DNA of 64,000 bases from Petrolisthes cinctipes. Taxonomy: Eukaryota > Arthropoda > Malacostraca > Decapoda > Porcellanidae. Position numbers and translations under genes: made by a program. Location of the stretch: assembly GCA_033782935.1 (NCBI GenBank), contig JAWQEG010000506.1, forward strand, positions 62,001 to 126,000. The letters are read 5' to 3'. The notes under the pieces are model-generated. The model was not told where the DNA came from and did not search any database. It was given only the letters and a program-made list of their open reading frames with translations. Position 1 is the first letter of the stretch. Each line of letters begins with the position of its first letter. This document shows positions 10,731 through 23,900 of the stretch, in pieces.

Positions 10731-13700
10731 TATCGATTTTTAGCATGTTTTTATCCTATATTTTGAAAACATTTTAGCACTGAGTAGGCATGTACAGATC
10801 GCTTCTGGGACCCAAAAATATTTAATTTTCTGGTGTTTTGAGCCTGAATTTGAGATTTAAACGGATACAGAAGATTCATGCACATATCGACTTTGGACAC
10901 CCAAAATATCGATTTTGTGCATGTTTTGGGCCTGTATTCTGAAAAACTTCTAGCACTGAGTACGCATGTACAGATCGCTTCTCGGAACCAAAAATATCGA
11001 ATTTTCGGGTCTTTTGAGAATGAATTTGAAATATAAACTGGTACTGAAGATGCATACACATATCGACTTTTTGCTCCTAAAATATCGATTTTGAGCATGT
11101 TTTGGGTCTGTATCTTAAAAAATTTCTAGCAAGGAGTAGGCATGTAAAGATTGTTTCTGGGATTAAAAAATATCGAATTTTCGTGTGTTTTGAGAATGAA
11201 TTTGAGATATAAACGGGTACAGAAGATTCTTGCACATATCGACTCTGGACACCTAAAATATCGATTTTTAGCATGTTTTGAGCCTGTACTTTTAAAATAT
11301 TCTAGCACTAAGTAGGCATGTACAGATCGCTTCTGGGACCCAAAAATATCGAATTTTCGGAAGTTTTGCGCCTGAATTTGAGATATAAACGGGTACAGAA
11401 GATGAATGCACATATCGACTTTGGACACCTAAAATATCGATTTTGAGCATGTTTTGGGCCTGTACTTTTAAAATATTCTAGCACTGAGTAGGCATGTACA
11501 GATCGCTTCTGGGACCCAAAAATATCGAATTTTCGGAAGTTTTGAGCCTGAATTTGAGATTTAAACGGATACAGAAGATGCATACACATATCGACTGTAG
11601 GCACCTAAAATATTGATTTTTTGCATGTTTTAGGCCTGTACTTTTAAAATATTCTAGCACTAAGTAGGCATGTACAGATCGCTTCTGGCACCCAAAAATA
11701 TCGAATTTTCGGATGTTTTTAACCTGAATTTGAGATATAAACGGGTACAGAAGATGAATGCACATATCGACTTTGGGCACCCAAAATATCGATTTTGAGC
11801 ATGTTTTGGGCCTGTATTTTAAAAAATACTCTAACACGGAGTAGGCATGTACAGATCGCTTCTGAAACCCAAAAATATCGAATTTTCGGGTGTTTTGAGC
11901 CTGAATATGAGATATAAACGGGTACAGAAGATGCATGCACATAACGAATTTGGACACCTAAAATATCGATTTTTAGCATGTTTTGAGCCTATATTTTGAA
12001 AACATTCTAGCACTGAGTAGGCATGTACTGATCGCTTCTGAGACCCAAAAATATTTAATTTTCTGGTGTTTTGAGCCTGAATTTGAAACATAAACGAGTA
12101 CTGAAGATGCATGAACATATCGACTTTGGGCTCCTAAAATATTGATTTTTAGCATGTCATAGGCCTGTAGTTTTAAAATATTCAAGCACTAAGTAGGCAT
12201 GTACAGATCGCTTCTGGGACCCAAAAATATCGAATTTTCGGAAGTTTTGCGCCTGAATTTGAGATATAAACGGGTACAGAAGATGAATGCACATATCGAC
12301 TCTGGACACCTAAAATATCGATTTTTAGCATGTTTTGAGCCTGTAATTTGAAAATACTCTAACACGGAGTAGGCATGTACAGATCGCTTCTGGGACCCAA
12401 AAATATCGACTTTTCGGAAGTCCTGATCCTGAATTTGAGATATAAACGGGTACTGAAGATGAATGCACATATCGACTTTGGTCTCCTAAAATATTGATTT
12501 TTAGCATGTTTTAGGCTTGTACTTTTAAAATATTCTACCACTAAGTAGACATGTACAGATCGCTTCTGGGACCCAAAAATATCGAATTTTCGGAAGTTTT
12601 GAGCCTGAATTTGAGATATAAACGGGTACAGAAGATGAATGCACATATCGACTTTGGACACCTAAAATATCGATTTTTAGCATGTTTTAAGCCTATATTT
12701 TAATAACATTCTAGCACTGAGTAGGCATGTAACGATCGCTTCTGGGACCAAAAAATATTTAATTTTCTGGTGTTTTGAGCCTGAATTTGAAATATAAACG
12801 GGTACTGAAGATGAATGCTCATATCTACTTTTTGTACCTAAAATATCGATTTTGAGCATGTTTTGGGTCTGTATCTTGAAAACTTTCTAGCAAGGAGTAA
12901 GCATATACAGATCGCTTCAGGGACCCAAAAATATCGAATTTTTGAGTGTTTTGAGCCTGAATTTAGGATATAAACGGGTACAGAAGATGCATGCACATAT
13001 CGACTCTGGACACCTAAAATATCGATTTTTAGCATGTTTTGAGCTTGTAATTTGAAAATACTCTAACACAGACTAGGCATGTACAGATCGCTTCTGGGAC
13101 CCAAAAATATCGAATTTTCGGCTGTTTTGAGTCTGAATTTGAGATTTAAACGGATACAGAAGATGCATACACATATCGACTGTAGGCACCTAAAATATTG
13201 ATTTTTTGCATGTTTTAGGCCTGTACTTTTAAAATTTTCTAGCACTGAGTAGGCATGTACAGATCGCTTCTGGCACCCAAAAATATCGAATTTTCGGATG
13301 TTTTTAACCTGAATTTGAGATATAAACGGGTACAGAAAATGAATGCACATATCGACTTTGGGCACCCAAAATATCGATTTTGAGCATGTTTTGGGCGTGT
13401 ATTTTGAAAATACTATAACACGGAGTAGGCATGTACAGATCGCTTCTGGAACCCAAAAATATCGAATTTTCGGGTGTTTTGAGCCTGAATATGAGATATA
13501 AACGGGTACAGAAGATGCATAAACATATCGACTTTGGACACCTAAAATATTGATTTTTAGCATGTTTTGAGCCTATATTTTGAAAACATTCTAGCACTGA
13601 GTAGGCATGTACAGATCGCTTCTGAGACCCAAAAATATTTAATTTTCTGGTGTTTTGAGCCTGAATTTGAGATTTAAACGGATACAGAAGATGCATGCAC

Positions 13701-16700
13701 ATATCGACTTTGGACACCTAAAATATCGATTTTTTGCATGTTTTTATCCTATATTTTGAAAACATTCTAGCACTGAGTAGGCATGTACAGATCGCTTCTG
13801 AGACCCAAAAATATTTAATTTTCTGGTGTTTTGAGCCGGAATTTGAAATATAAACGAGTACTGAAGATGCATGAACATATCGACTTTGGGCTCCTAAAAT
13901 ATTGATTTTTAGCATGTCTTAGGCCTGTACTTTTAAAATATTCTAGCACTAAGTAGGCATGTACAGATCGCTTCTGGGACCCAAAAATATCTAATTTTCG
14001 AAAGTTTTGCGCCTGAATTTGAGATATAAACGGGTACAGAAGATGAATGCACATATCGACTCTGGACACCTAAAATATCGATTTTTAGCATGTTTTGAGC
14101 CTGTAATTTGAAAATACTCTAACACGGAGTAGGCATGTACAGATCGCTTCTGGGACCCAAAAATATCGACTTTTCGGAAGTTCTGATTCTGAATTTGAGA
14201 TATAAACGGGTACTGAAGATGCATGCACATATCGACTTTGGTCTCCTAAAATATTGATTTTTAGCATGTTTTAGGCCTGTACCTTTAAAATATTCTAGCA
14301 CTAAGTAGACATGTACAGATCGCTTCTGGCACCCAAAAATATCGAATTTTCGGAAGTTTTGAGCCTGAATTTGAGATATAAACGGGTACAGAAGATGAAT
14401 GCACATATCGACTTTGGACACCTAAAATATCGATTTTGAGCATGTTTTAAGCCTATATTTTAATAACATTCTGGCACTGAGTAGGCATGTAACGATCGCT
14501 TCTGGGACCCAAAAATATTGAATTTTCTGGTGTTTTGAGCCTGAATTTGAAATATAAACGGGTACTGAAGATGAATGCACATATCGACTTTTTGTACCTA
14601 AAATATCAATTTTGAGCATGTTTTGGGTCTGTATCTTGAAAACTTTCTAGCAAGGAGTAGGCATGTACAGATTGCTTCTGGGACCCAAAAATATTGAATT
14701 TTCGGGTGTTTTGAGAATGAATTTGAGATATAAACGGGTACAGAAGAGGCATGCACATATCGACTCTGGACACCTAAAATATCGACTTTTAGCATGTTTT
14801 GAGCCTATATTTTGAAAATACTCTAACACGGACTAGGCATGTACAGATCGCGTCTGGGACCCAAAAATATCGAATTTTTGGCTGTTTTGAGCCTGAATTT
14901 GAGATTTAAACGGATACAGAAGATGCATGCACATATCGACTTTTGACACCCAAAATATCGATTTTGAGCAAGTTTGGGCCTGTATTCTGAAAATATTCTT
15001 GCAATGAGTACGCATGTACAGATCGCTTCTGGGACCCAAAAAAATAGAATTTTCGGGTGTTTTGAGCCTGAATTTGGGATATAAACGGGTACAGAAGATG
15101 CATACACATATTGACTTTGGGCACCTAAAATATCGATTTGCATTATGTTTTGGGCCTGTATTTTGAAAATACTCTAACACGGAGTAGACATGTACAGATC
15201 GCTTCTGGGACCCAAAAATATCGAATTTTCGGGTGTTTTGAGCCTGAATTTAATATATAAACGGGTACAGAATATGCATGCACATATCGACTTTGGACAC
15301 CTAAAATATCGATTTTTAGCATGTTTTGAGCCTATATTTTGAAAACATTCTAGCTCTGAATAGGCATGTACAGATAGCTTCTGGGACCCAAAAATATTAA
15401 ATTTTGGGGTGTTTTGAGCCTGAATTTGAAATATAAACGGGTACTAAAGATGCATGCACTTATCGACTTTTTGCATCTAAAATATCGATTTTGAGCCTGT
15501 TTTGGGTCTGTATCTTGAAAACATTCTAGCAAGAAGTAGGCATGTACAAATCGCTTCTGGTACCCAAAAATATATTGAATTTTCGGGTGTTTTGAGAATG
15601 AATTTGAGATATAAACGTGTACAGAAGATACATGCACATATCGACTTTGGGCAACCAAAATATCAATTTTGAGCATGTTTTAAGCGTGTATTTTGAAAAT
15701 ACTCTAACACGGAGTAGGCATGTACAGATCGCTTCTGGGACCCAAAAATATTTAATTTTTGGCTGTTTTAAGCCTGAATTTGAGATTTAAACGGATACAG
15801 AAGATGCATGCACATATCGACTTTGGACACCCAAAATATCGATTTTGAGCATGTTTTGGGCCTATATTCCGAAAAACTTCTAGCACTGAGTACGCATGTA
15901 CAGATCGCTTCTCGGACCAAAAAATATCGAATTTTCGGGTCTTTTGAGAATGAATTTGAAATATAAACGGGTACTGAAGATGCATACACATATCGACTTT
16001 TTGCTCCTAAAATATCGATTTTGAGCATGTTTTGGGTCTGTATCTTAAAAAAATTCTAGCAAGGAGTAGGCATGTAAAGATCGTTTCTGGGATTTAAAAA
16101 TATCGAATTTTCAGGTTTTTTGAGCCTGAATTTGAGATATAAAAGGGTACAGAAGATTCTTGCACATATCGACTCTGGACACCTAAAATATCGATTTTTA
16201 GCATGTTTTGAGCCTGTACTTTTAAAATATTCTAGCACTAAGTAGGCATGTACAGATCGCTTCTGGGACCCAAAAATATCGAATTTTCGGAAGTTTTGAG
16301 CCTGAATTTGAGATATAAACGGGTACAGAAGATGAATGCACATATCGACTTTGGACACCTAAAATATCGATTTTTAGCATGATTTAAACCTATATTTTAA
16401 AAACATTCTAGCACTGAGTAGGCATGTAACGATCGCTTCTGGGACCCAAAAATATTTAATTTTCTGGTGTTTTGAGCCTGAATTTGAAATATAAACGGGT
16501 ACTGAAGATGAATGCACATATCGACTTTTTGTACCTAAAATATCGATTTTAAGCATGTTTTGGGTCTGTATCTTGAAAACTTTCTAGCAAGAAGTAGACA
16601 TGTACAGATTGCTTCTGGGACCCAAAAATATCGAATTTTCGGGTGTTTTGAGAATGAATTTGAGATATAAACGGGTACTGAAGATGCATGCATATATCGA

Positions 16701-17943
16701 CTTTGGGCACCCAAAATATCGATTTTGAGCATGGTTTGGGCGTGTATTTTGAAAATACTCTAACACGGAGTAGGCATGTACAGATCGCTTCTGGAACCCA
16801 AAAATATCGAATTTTCGGGTGTTTTGAGCCTGAATATGAGATATAAACGGGTACAAAAGATGCATAAACATATCGACTTTGGACACCTAAAATATCGATT
16901 TTTAGCATGTTTTTATCCTATATTTTGAAAACATTTTAGCACTGAGTAGGAATGTACAGATCGCTTCTGGGACCCAAAAATATTTAATTTTCTGGTGTTT
17001 TGAGCCTGAATTTGAGATTTAAACGGATACAGAAGATTCATGCACATATCGACTTTGGACACCCAAAATATCGATTTTGTGCATGTTTTGGGCCTGTATT
17101 CTGAAAAACTTCTAGCACTGAGTACGCATGTACAGATCGCTTCTCGGACCCAAAAATATCGAATTTTCGGGTCTTTTGAGAATGAATTTGAAATATAAAC
17201 TGCTACTGAAGATGCATACACATATCGACTTTTTGCTCCTAAAATATCGATTTTGAGCATGTTTTGGGTCTGTATCTTAAAAAATTTCTAGCAAGGAGTA
17301 GGCATGTAAAGATCGTTTCTGGGATTAAAAAAAATCGAATTTTCGTGTGTTTTGAGAATGAATTTGAGATATAAACGGGTACAGAAGATTCTTGCACATA
17401 TCGACTCTGGACACCTAAAATATCGATTTTTAGCATGTTTTGAGCCTGTAATTTGAGAATACTCTAACACGGAGTAGGCATGTACAGATCGATTCTGGGA
17501 CCCAAAAATATCGACTTTTCGGAAGTTCTGATCCTGAATTTGAGATATAAACGAGTACTGAAGATGCATGCACATATCGACTTTGGGCTCCTAAAATATT
17601 GATTTTTAGCATGTTTTAGGCCTGTACTTTTAAAATATTCTAGCACTAAGTAGGCATGTACAGATCGCTTCTGGAACCCAAAAATATCGAATTTTCGGAA
17701 GTTTTGAGCCTGAATTTGAGATATAAACGGGTACAGAAGATGAATGCACATATCGACTTTGGACACCTAAAATGTCGATTTTTAGCATGTTTTAAGCCTA
17801 TATTTTAAAAACATTCTAGAACTGAGTAGGCATGTAACGATCGCTTCTGGGACCCAAAAATATCGAATTTTCGGGTGTTTTGAGAATGAATTTGAGATAT
17901 AAACGGGTACTGAAGATGCATGCACATATCGACTTTGGGCACC

Positions 17944-20900
17944 CAAAATATCGATTTTGAGCATGTTTTGGGTCTGTATCTTGAAAATACTCTAACACGG
18001 AGTAGGCATGTACAGATCGCTTCTGGAACCCAAAAATATCGAATTTTCGGGTGTTTTGAGCCTGAATATGAGATATAAACGGGTACAAAAGATGCATGCA
18101 CATATCGACTTTGGACACCTAAAATATCGATTTTTAGCATGTTTTTATCCTATATTTTGAAAACATTCTAGCACTGAGTAGGCATGTACAGATCGCTTCT
18201 GAGACCCAAAAATGTTTAATTTTCTGGTGTTTTGAGCCTGAATTTGAAATATAAACGAGTACTGAAGATGCATGCACATATCGACTTTGGGCTCCTAAAA
18301 TATTGATATTTAGCATGTCTTAGGCCTGTACTTTTAAAATATTCTAGCACTGAGTAGGCATGTACAGATCGCTTCTGGGACCCAAAAATATCGAATTTTC
18401 GGGTGTTTTGAGCCTGAATATGAGATATAAACGGGTACAAAAGATGTATAAACATATCGACTTTGGACACCTAAAATATCGATTTTTAGCATGTTTTTAT
18501 CCTATATTTTGAAAACATTTTAGCACTGAGTAGGCATGTACAGATCGCTTCTGGGACCCAAAAATATTTAATTTTCTGGTGTTTTGAGCCTGAATTTGAG
18601 ATTTAAACGGATACAGAAGATTCATGCACATATCGACTTTGGACACCCAAAATATCGATTTTGTGCATGTTTTGGGCCTGTATTCTGAAAAACTTCTAGC
18701 ACTGAGTACGCATGTACAGATCGCTTCTCGGAACCAAAAATATCGAATTTTCGGGTCTTTTGAGAATGAATTTGAAATATAAACTGCTACTGAAGATGCA
18801 TACACATATCGACTTTTTGCTCCTAAAATATCGATTTTGAGCATGTTTTGGGTCTGTATCTTAAAAAATTTCTAGCAAGGAGTAGGCATGTAAAGATTGT
18901 TTCTGGGATTAAAAAATATCGAATTTTCGTGTGTTTTGAGAATGAATTTGAGATATAAACGGGTACAGAAGATTCTTGCACATATCGACTCTGGACACCT
19001 AAAATATCGATTTTTAGCATGTTTTGAGCCTGTACTTTTAAAATATTCTAGCACTAAGTAGGCATGTACAGATCGCTTCTGGGACCCAAAAATATCGAAT
19101 TTTCGGAAGTTTTGCGCCTGAATTTGAGATATAAACGGGTACAGAAGATGAATGCACATATCGACTTTGGACACCTAAAATATCGATTTTGAGCATGTTT
19201 TGGGCCTGTACTTTTAAAATATTCTAGCACTGAGTAGGCATGTACAGATCGCTTCTGGGACCCAAAAATATCGAATTTTCGGAAGTTTTGAGCCTGAATT
19301 TGAGATTTAAACGGATACAGAAGATGCATACACATATCGACTGTAGGCACCTAAAATATTGATTTTTTGCATGTTTTAGGCCTGTACTTTTAAAATATTC
19401 TAGCACTAAGTAGGCATGTACAGATCGCTTCTGGCACCCAAAAATATCGAATTTTCGGATGTTTTTAACCTGAATTTGAGATATAAACGGGTACAGAAGA
19501 TGAATGCACATATCGACTTTGGGCACCCAAAATATCGATTTTGAGCATGTTTTGGGCCTGTATTTTAAAAAATACTCTAACACGGAGTAGGCATGTACAG
19601 ATCGCTTCTGAAACCCAAAAATATCGAATTTTCGGGTGTTTTGAGCCTGAATATGAGATATAAACGGGTACAGAAGATGCATGCACATAACGAATTTGGA
19701 CACCTAAAATATCGATTTTTAGCATGTTTTGAGCCTATATTTTGAAAACATTCTAGCACTGAGTAGGCATGTACAGATCGCTTCTGAGACCCAAAAATAT
19801 TTAATTTTCTGGTGTTTTGAGCCTGAATTTGAAACATAAACGAGTACTGAAGATGCATGAACATATCGACTTTGGGCTCCTAAAATATTGATTTTTAGCA
19901 TGTCATAGGCCTGTAGTTTTAAAATATTCAAGCACTAAGTAGGCATGTACAGATCGCTTCTGGGACCCAAAAATATCGAATTTCCGGAAGTTTTGCGCCT
20001 GAATTTGAGATATAAACGGGTACAGAAGATGAATGCACATATCGACTCTGGACACCTAAAATATCGATTTTTAGCATGTTTTGAGCCTGTAATTTGAAAA
20101 TACTCTAACACGGAGTAGGCATGTACAGATCGCTTCTGGGACCCAAAAATATCGACTTTTCGGAAGTCCTGATCCTGAATTTGAGATATAAACGGGTACT
20201 GAAGATGAATGCACATATCGACTTTGGTCTCCTAAAATATTGATTTTTAGCATGTTTTAGGCTTGTACTTTTAAAATATTCTACCACTAAGTAGACATGT
20301 ACAGATCGCTTCTGGGACCCAAAAATATCGAATTTTCGGAAGTTTTGAGCCTGAATTTGAGATATAAACGGGTACAGAAGATGAATGCACATATCGACTT
20401 TGGACACCTAAAATATCGATTTTGAGCATGTTTTAAGCCTATATTTTAATAACATTCTAGCACTGAGTAGGCATGTAACGATCGCTTCTGGGACCCAAAA
20501 ATATTTAATTTTCTGGTGTTTTGAGCCTGAATTTGAAATATAAACGGGTACTGAAGATGAATGCTCATATCTACTTTTTGTACCTAAAATATCGATTTTG
20601 AGCATGTTTTGGGTCTGTATCTTGAAAACTTTCTAGCAAGGAGTAAGCATATACAGATCGCTTCAGGGACCCAAAAATATCGAATTTTTGAGTGTTTTGA
20701 GCCTGAATTTAGGATATAAACGGGTACAGAAGATGCATGCACATATCGACTCTGGACACCTAAAATATCGATTTTTAGCATGTTTTGAGCTTGTAATTTG
20801 AAAATACTCTAACACAGACTAGGCATGTACAGATCGCTTCTGGGACCCAAAAATATCGAATTTTCGGCTGTTTTGAGTCTGAATTTGAGATTTAAACGGA

Positions 20901-23900
20901 TACAGAAGATGCATACACATATCGACTGTAGGCACCTAAAATATTGATTTTTTGCATGTTTTAGGCCTGTACTTTTAAAATTTTCTAGCACTGAGTAGGC
21001 ATGTACAGATCGCTTCTGGCACCCAAAAATATCGAATTTTCGGATGTTTTTAACCTGAATTTGAGATATAAACGGGTACAGAAGATGAATGCACATATCG
21101 ACTTTGGGCACCCAAAATATCGATTTTGAGCATGTTTTGGGCGTGTATTTTGAAAATACTATAACACGGAGTAGGCATGTACAGATCGCTTCTGGAACCC
21201 AAAAATATCGAATTTTCGGGTGTTTTGAGCCTGAATATGAGATATAAACGGGTACAGAAGATGCATAAACATATCGACTTTGGACACCTAAAATATTGAT
21301 TTTTAGCATGTTTTGAGCCTATATTTTGAAAACATTCTAGCACTGAGTAGGCATGTACAGATCGCTTCTGAGACCCAAAAATATTTAATTTTCTGGTGTT
21401 TTGAGCCTGAATTTGAGATTTAAACGGATACAGAAGATGCATGCACATATCGACTTTGGACACCTAAAATATCGATTTTTTGCATGTTTTTATCCTATAT
21501 TTTGAAAACATTCTAGCACTGAGTAGGCATGTACAGATCGCTTCTGAGACCCAAAAATATTTAATTTTCTGGTGTTTTGAGCCGGAATTTGAAATATAAA
21601 CGAGTACTGAAGATGCATGAACATATCGACTTTGGGCTCCTAAAATATTGATTTTTAGCATGTCTTAGGCCTGTACTTTTAAAATATTCTAGCACTAAGT
21701 AGGCATGTACAGATCGCTTCTGGGACCCAAAAATATCTAATTTTCGAAAGTTTTGCGCCTGAATTTGAGATATAAACGGGTACAGAAGATGAATGCACAT
21801 ATCGACTCTGGACACCTAAAATATCGATTTTTAGCATGTTTTGAGCCTGTAATTTGAAAATACTCTAACACGGAGTAGGCATGTACAGATCGATTCTGGG
21901 ACCCAAAAATATCGACTTTTCGGAAGTTCTGATTCTGAATTTGAGATATAAACGGGTACTGAAGATGCATGCACATATCGACTTTGGTCTCCTAAAATAT
22001 TGATTTTTAGCATGTTTTAGGCCTGTACTTTTAAAATATTCTAGCACTAAGTAGACATGTACAGATCGCTTCTGGCACCCAAAAATATCGAATTTTCGGA
22101 AGTTTTGAGCCTGAATTTGAGATATAAACGGGTACAGAAGATGAATGCACATATCGACTTTGGACACCTAAAATATCGATTTTGAGCATGTTTTAAGCCT
22201 ATATTTTAATAACATTCTAGCACTGAGTAGGCATGTAACGATCGCTTCTGGGACCCAAAAATATTGAATTTTCTGGTGTTTTGAGCCTGAATTTGAAATA
22301 TAAACGGGTACTGAAGATGAATGCACATATCGACTTTTTGTACCTAAAATATCAATTTTGAGCATGTTTCGGGTCTGTATCTTGAAAACTTTCTAGCAAG
22401 GAGTAGGCATGTACAGATTGCTTCTGGGACCCAAAAATATTGAATTTTCGGGTGTTTTGAGAATGAATTTGAGATATAAACGGGTACAGAAGAGGCATGC
22501 ACATATCGACTCTGGACACCTAAAATATCGACTTTTAGCATGTTTTGAGCCTATATTTTGAAAATACTCTAACACGGACTAGGCATGTACAGATCGCGTC
22601 TGGGACCCAAAAATATCGAATTTTTGGCTGTTTTGAGCCTGAATTTGAGATTTAAACGGATACAGAAGATGCATGCACATATCGACTTTTGACACCCAAA
22701 ATATCGATTTTGAGCAAGTTTGGGCCTGTATTCTGAAAATATTCTTGCAATGAGTACGCATGTACAGATCGCTTCTGGGACCCAAAAAAATAGAATTTTC
22801 GGGTGTTTTGAGCCTGAATTTGGGATATAAACGGGTACAGAAGATGCATACACATATTGACTTTGGGCACCTAAAATATCGATTTGCATTATGTTTTGGG
22901 CCTGTATTTTGAAAATACTCTAACACGGAGTAGACATGTACAGATCGCTTCTGGGACCCAAAAATATCGAATTTTCGGGTGTTTTGAGCCTGAATTTAAT
23001 ATATAAACGGGTACAGAATATGCATGCACATATCGACTTTGGACACCTAAAATATCGATTTTTAGCATGTTTTGAGCCTATATTTTGAAAACATTCTAGC
23101 TCTGAATAGGCATGTACAGATCGCTTCTGGGACCCAAAAATATTAAATTTTGGGGTGTTTTGAGCCTGAATTTGAAATATAAACGGGTACTAAAGATGCA
23201 TGCACTTATCGACTTCTTGCATCTAAAATATCGATATTGAGCATGTTTTGGGCGTGTATTTTGAAAATACTCTAACACGGAGTAGGCATGTACAGATCGC
23301 TTCTGGGACCCAAAAATATTTAATTTTTGGCTGTTTTGAGCCTGAATTTGAGATTTAAACGGATACAGGAGATGCATGCACATATCGACTTTGGACACCC
23401 AAAATATCGATTTTGAGCATGTTTTGGGCCTGTAATTTGAAAATACTCTAACACGGAGTAGGCATGTACAGATCGCTTCTGGGACCCAAAAATATCGACT
23501 TTTCGGAAGTTCTGATCCTGAATTTGAGATATAAACGAGTACTGAAGATGCATGCACATATCGACTTTTTGTACCTAAAATATCAATTTTGAGCATGTTT
23601 TGGGTCTGTATCTTGAGAACTTTCTAGCAAGGAGTAGGCATGTACAGATTGCTTCTGGGACCCAAAAATATCGAATTTTCGGGTGTTTTGAGAATGAATT
23701 TGAGATATAAACGGGTACAGAAGAGGCATGCACATATCGACTTTGGACACCTAAAATATCGATTTTTAGCATGTTTTTATCCTATATTTTGAAAACATTC
23801 TAGCACTGAGTAGGCATGTACAGATCGCTTCTGAGACCCAAAAATATTTAATTTTCTGGTGTTTTGAGCCGGAATTTGAAATATAAACGAGTACTGAAGA

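Larger units (their letters stand above)
9154..17943 (+). repeat. Domain I unit U2 (about 44 monomers, interrupted by the hAT element)
   Basis: U2 begins at the same monomer phase as base 1 of the window and ends where U3 begins at 17944. Its length is 8,790 bp, or 7,746 bp (44 x 176) once the transposon and one target duplication are subtracted. Between 10.75 and 15.35 kb it matches both U1 (offset 10,197) and U3 (offset 7,746). From about 15.48 kb it follows the U1 sequence of about 6.5 kb, skipping about 1.23 kb of U1. The stretch 15350-19300 recurs at 28901-32850 (offset 13,551). Confidence 0.85.
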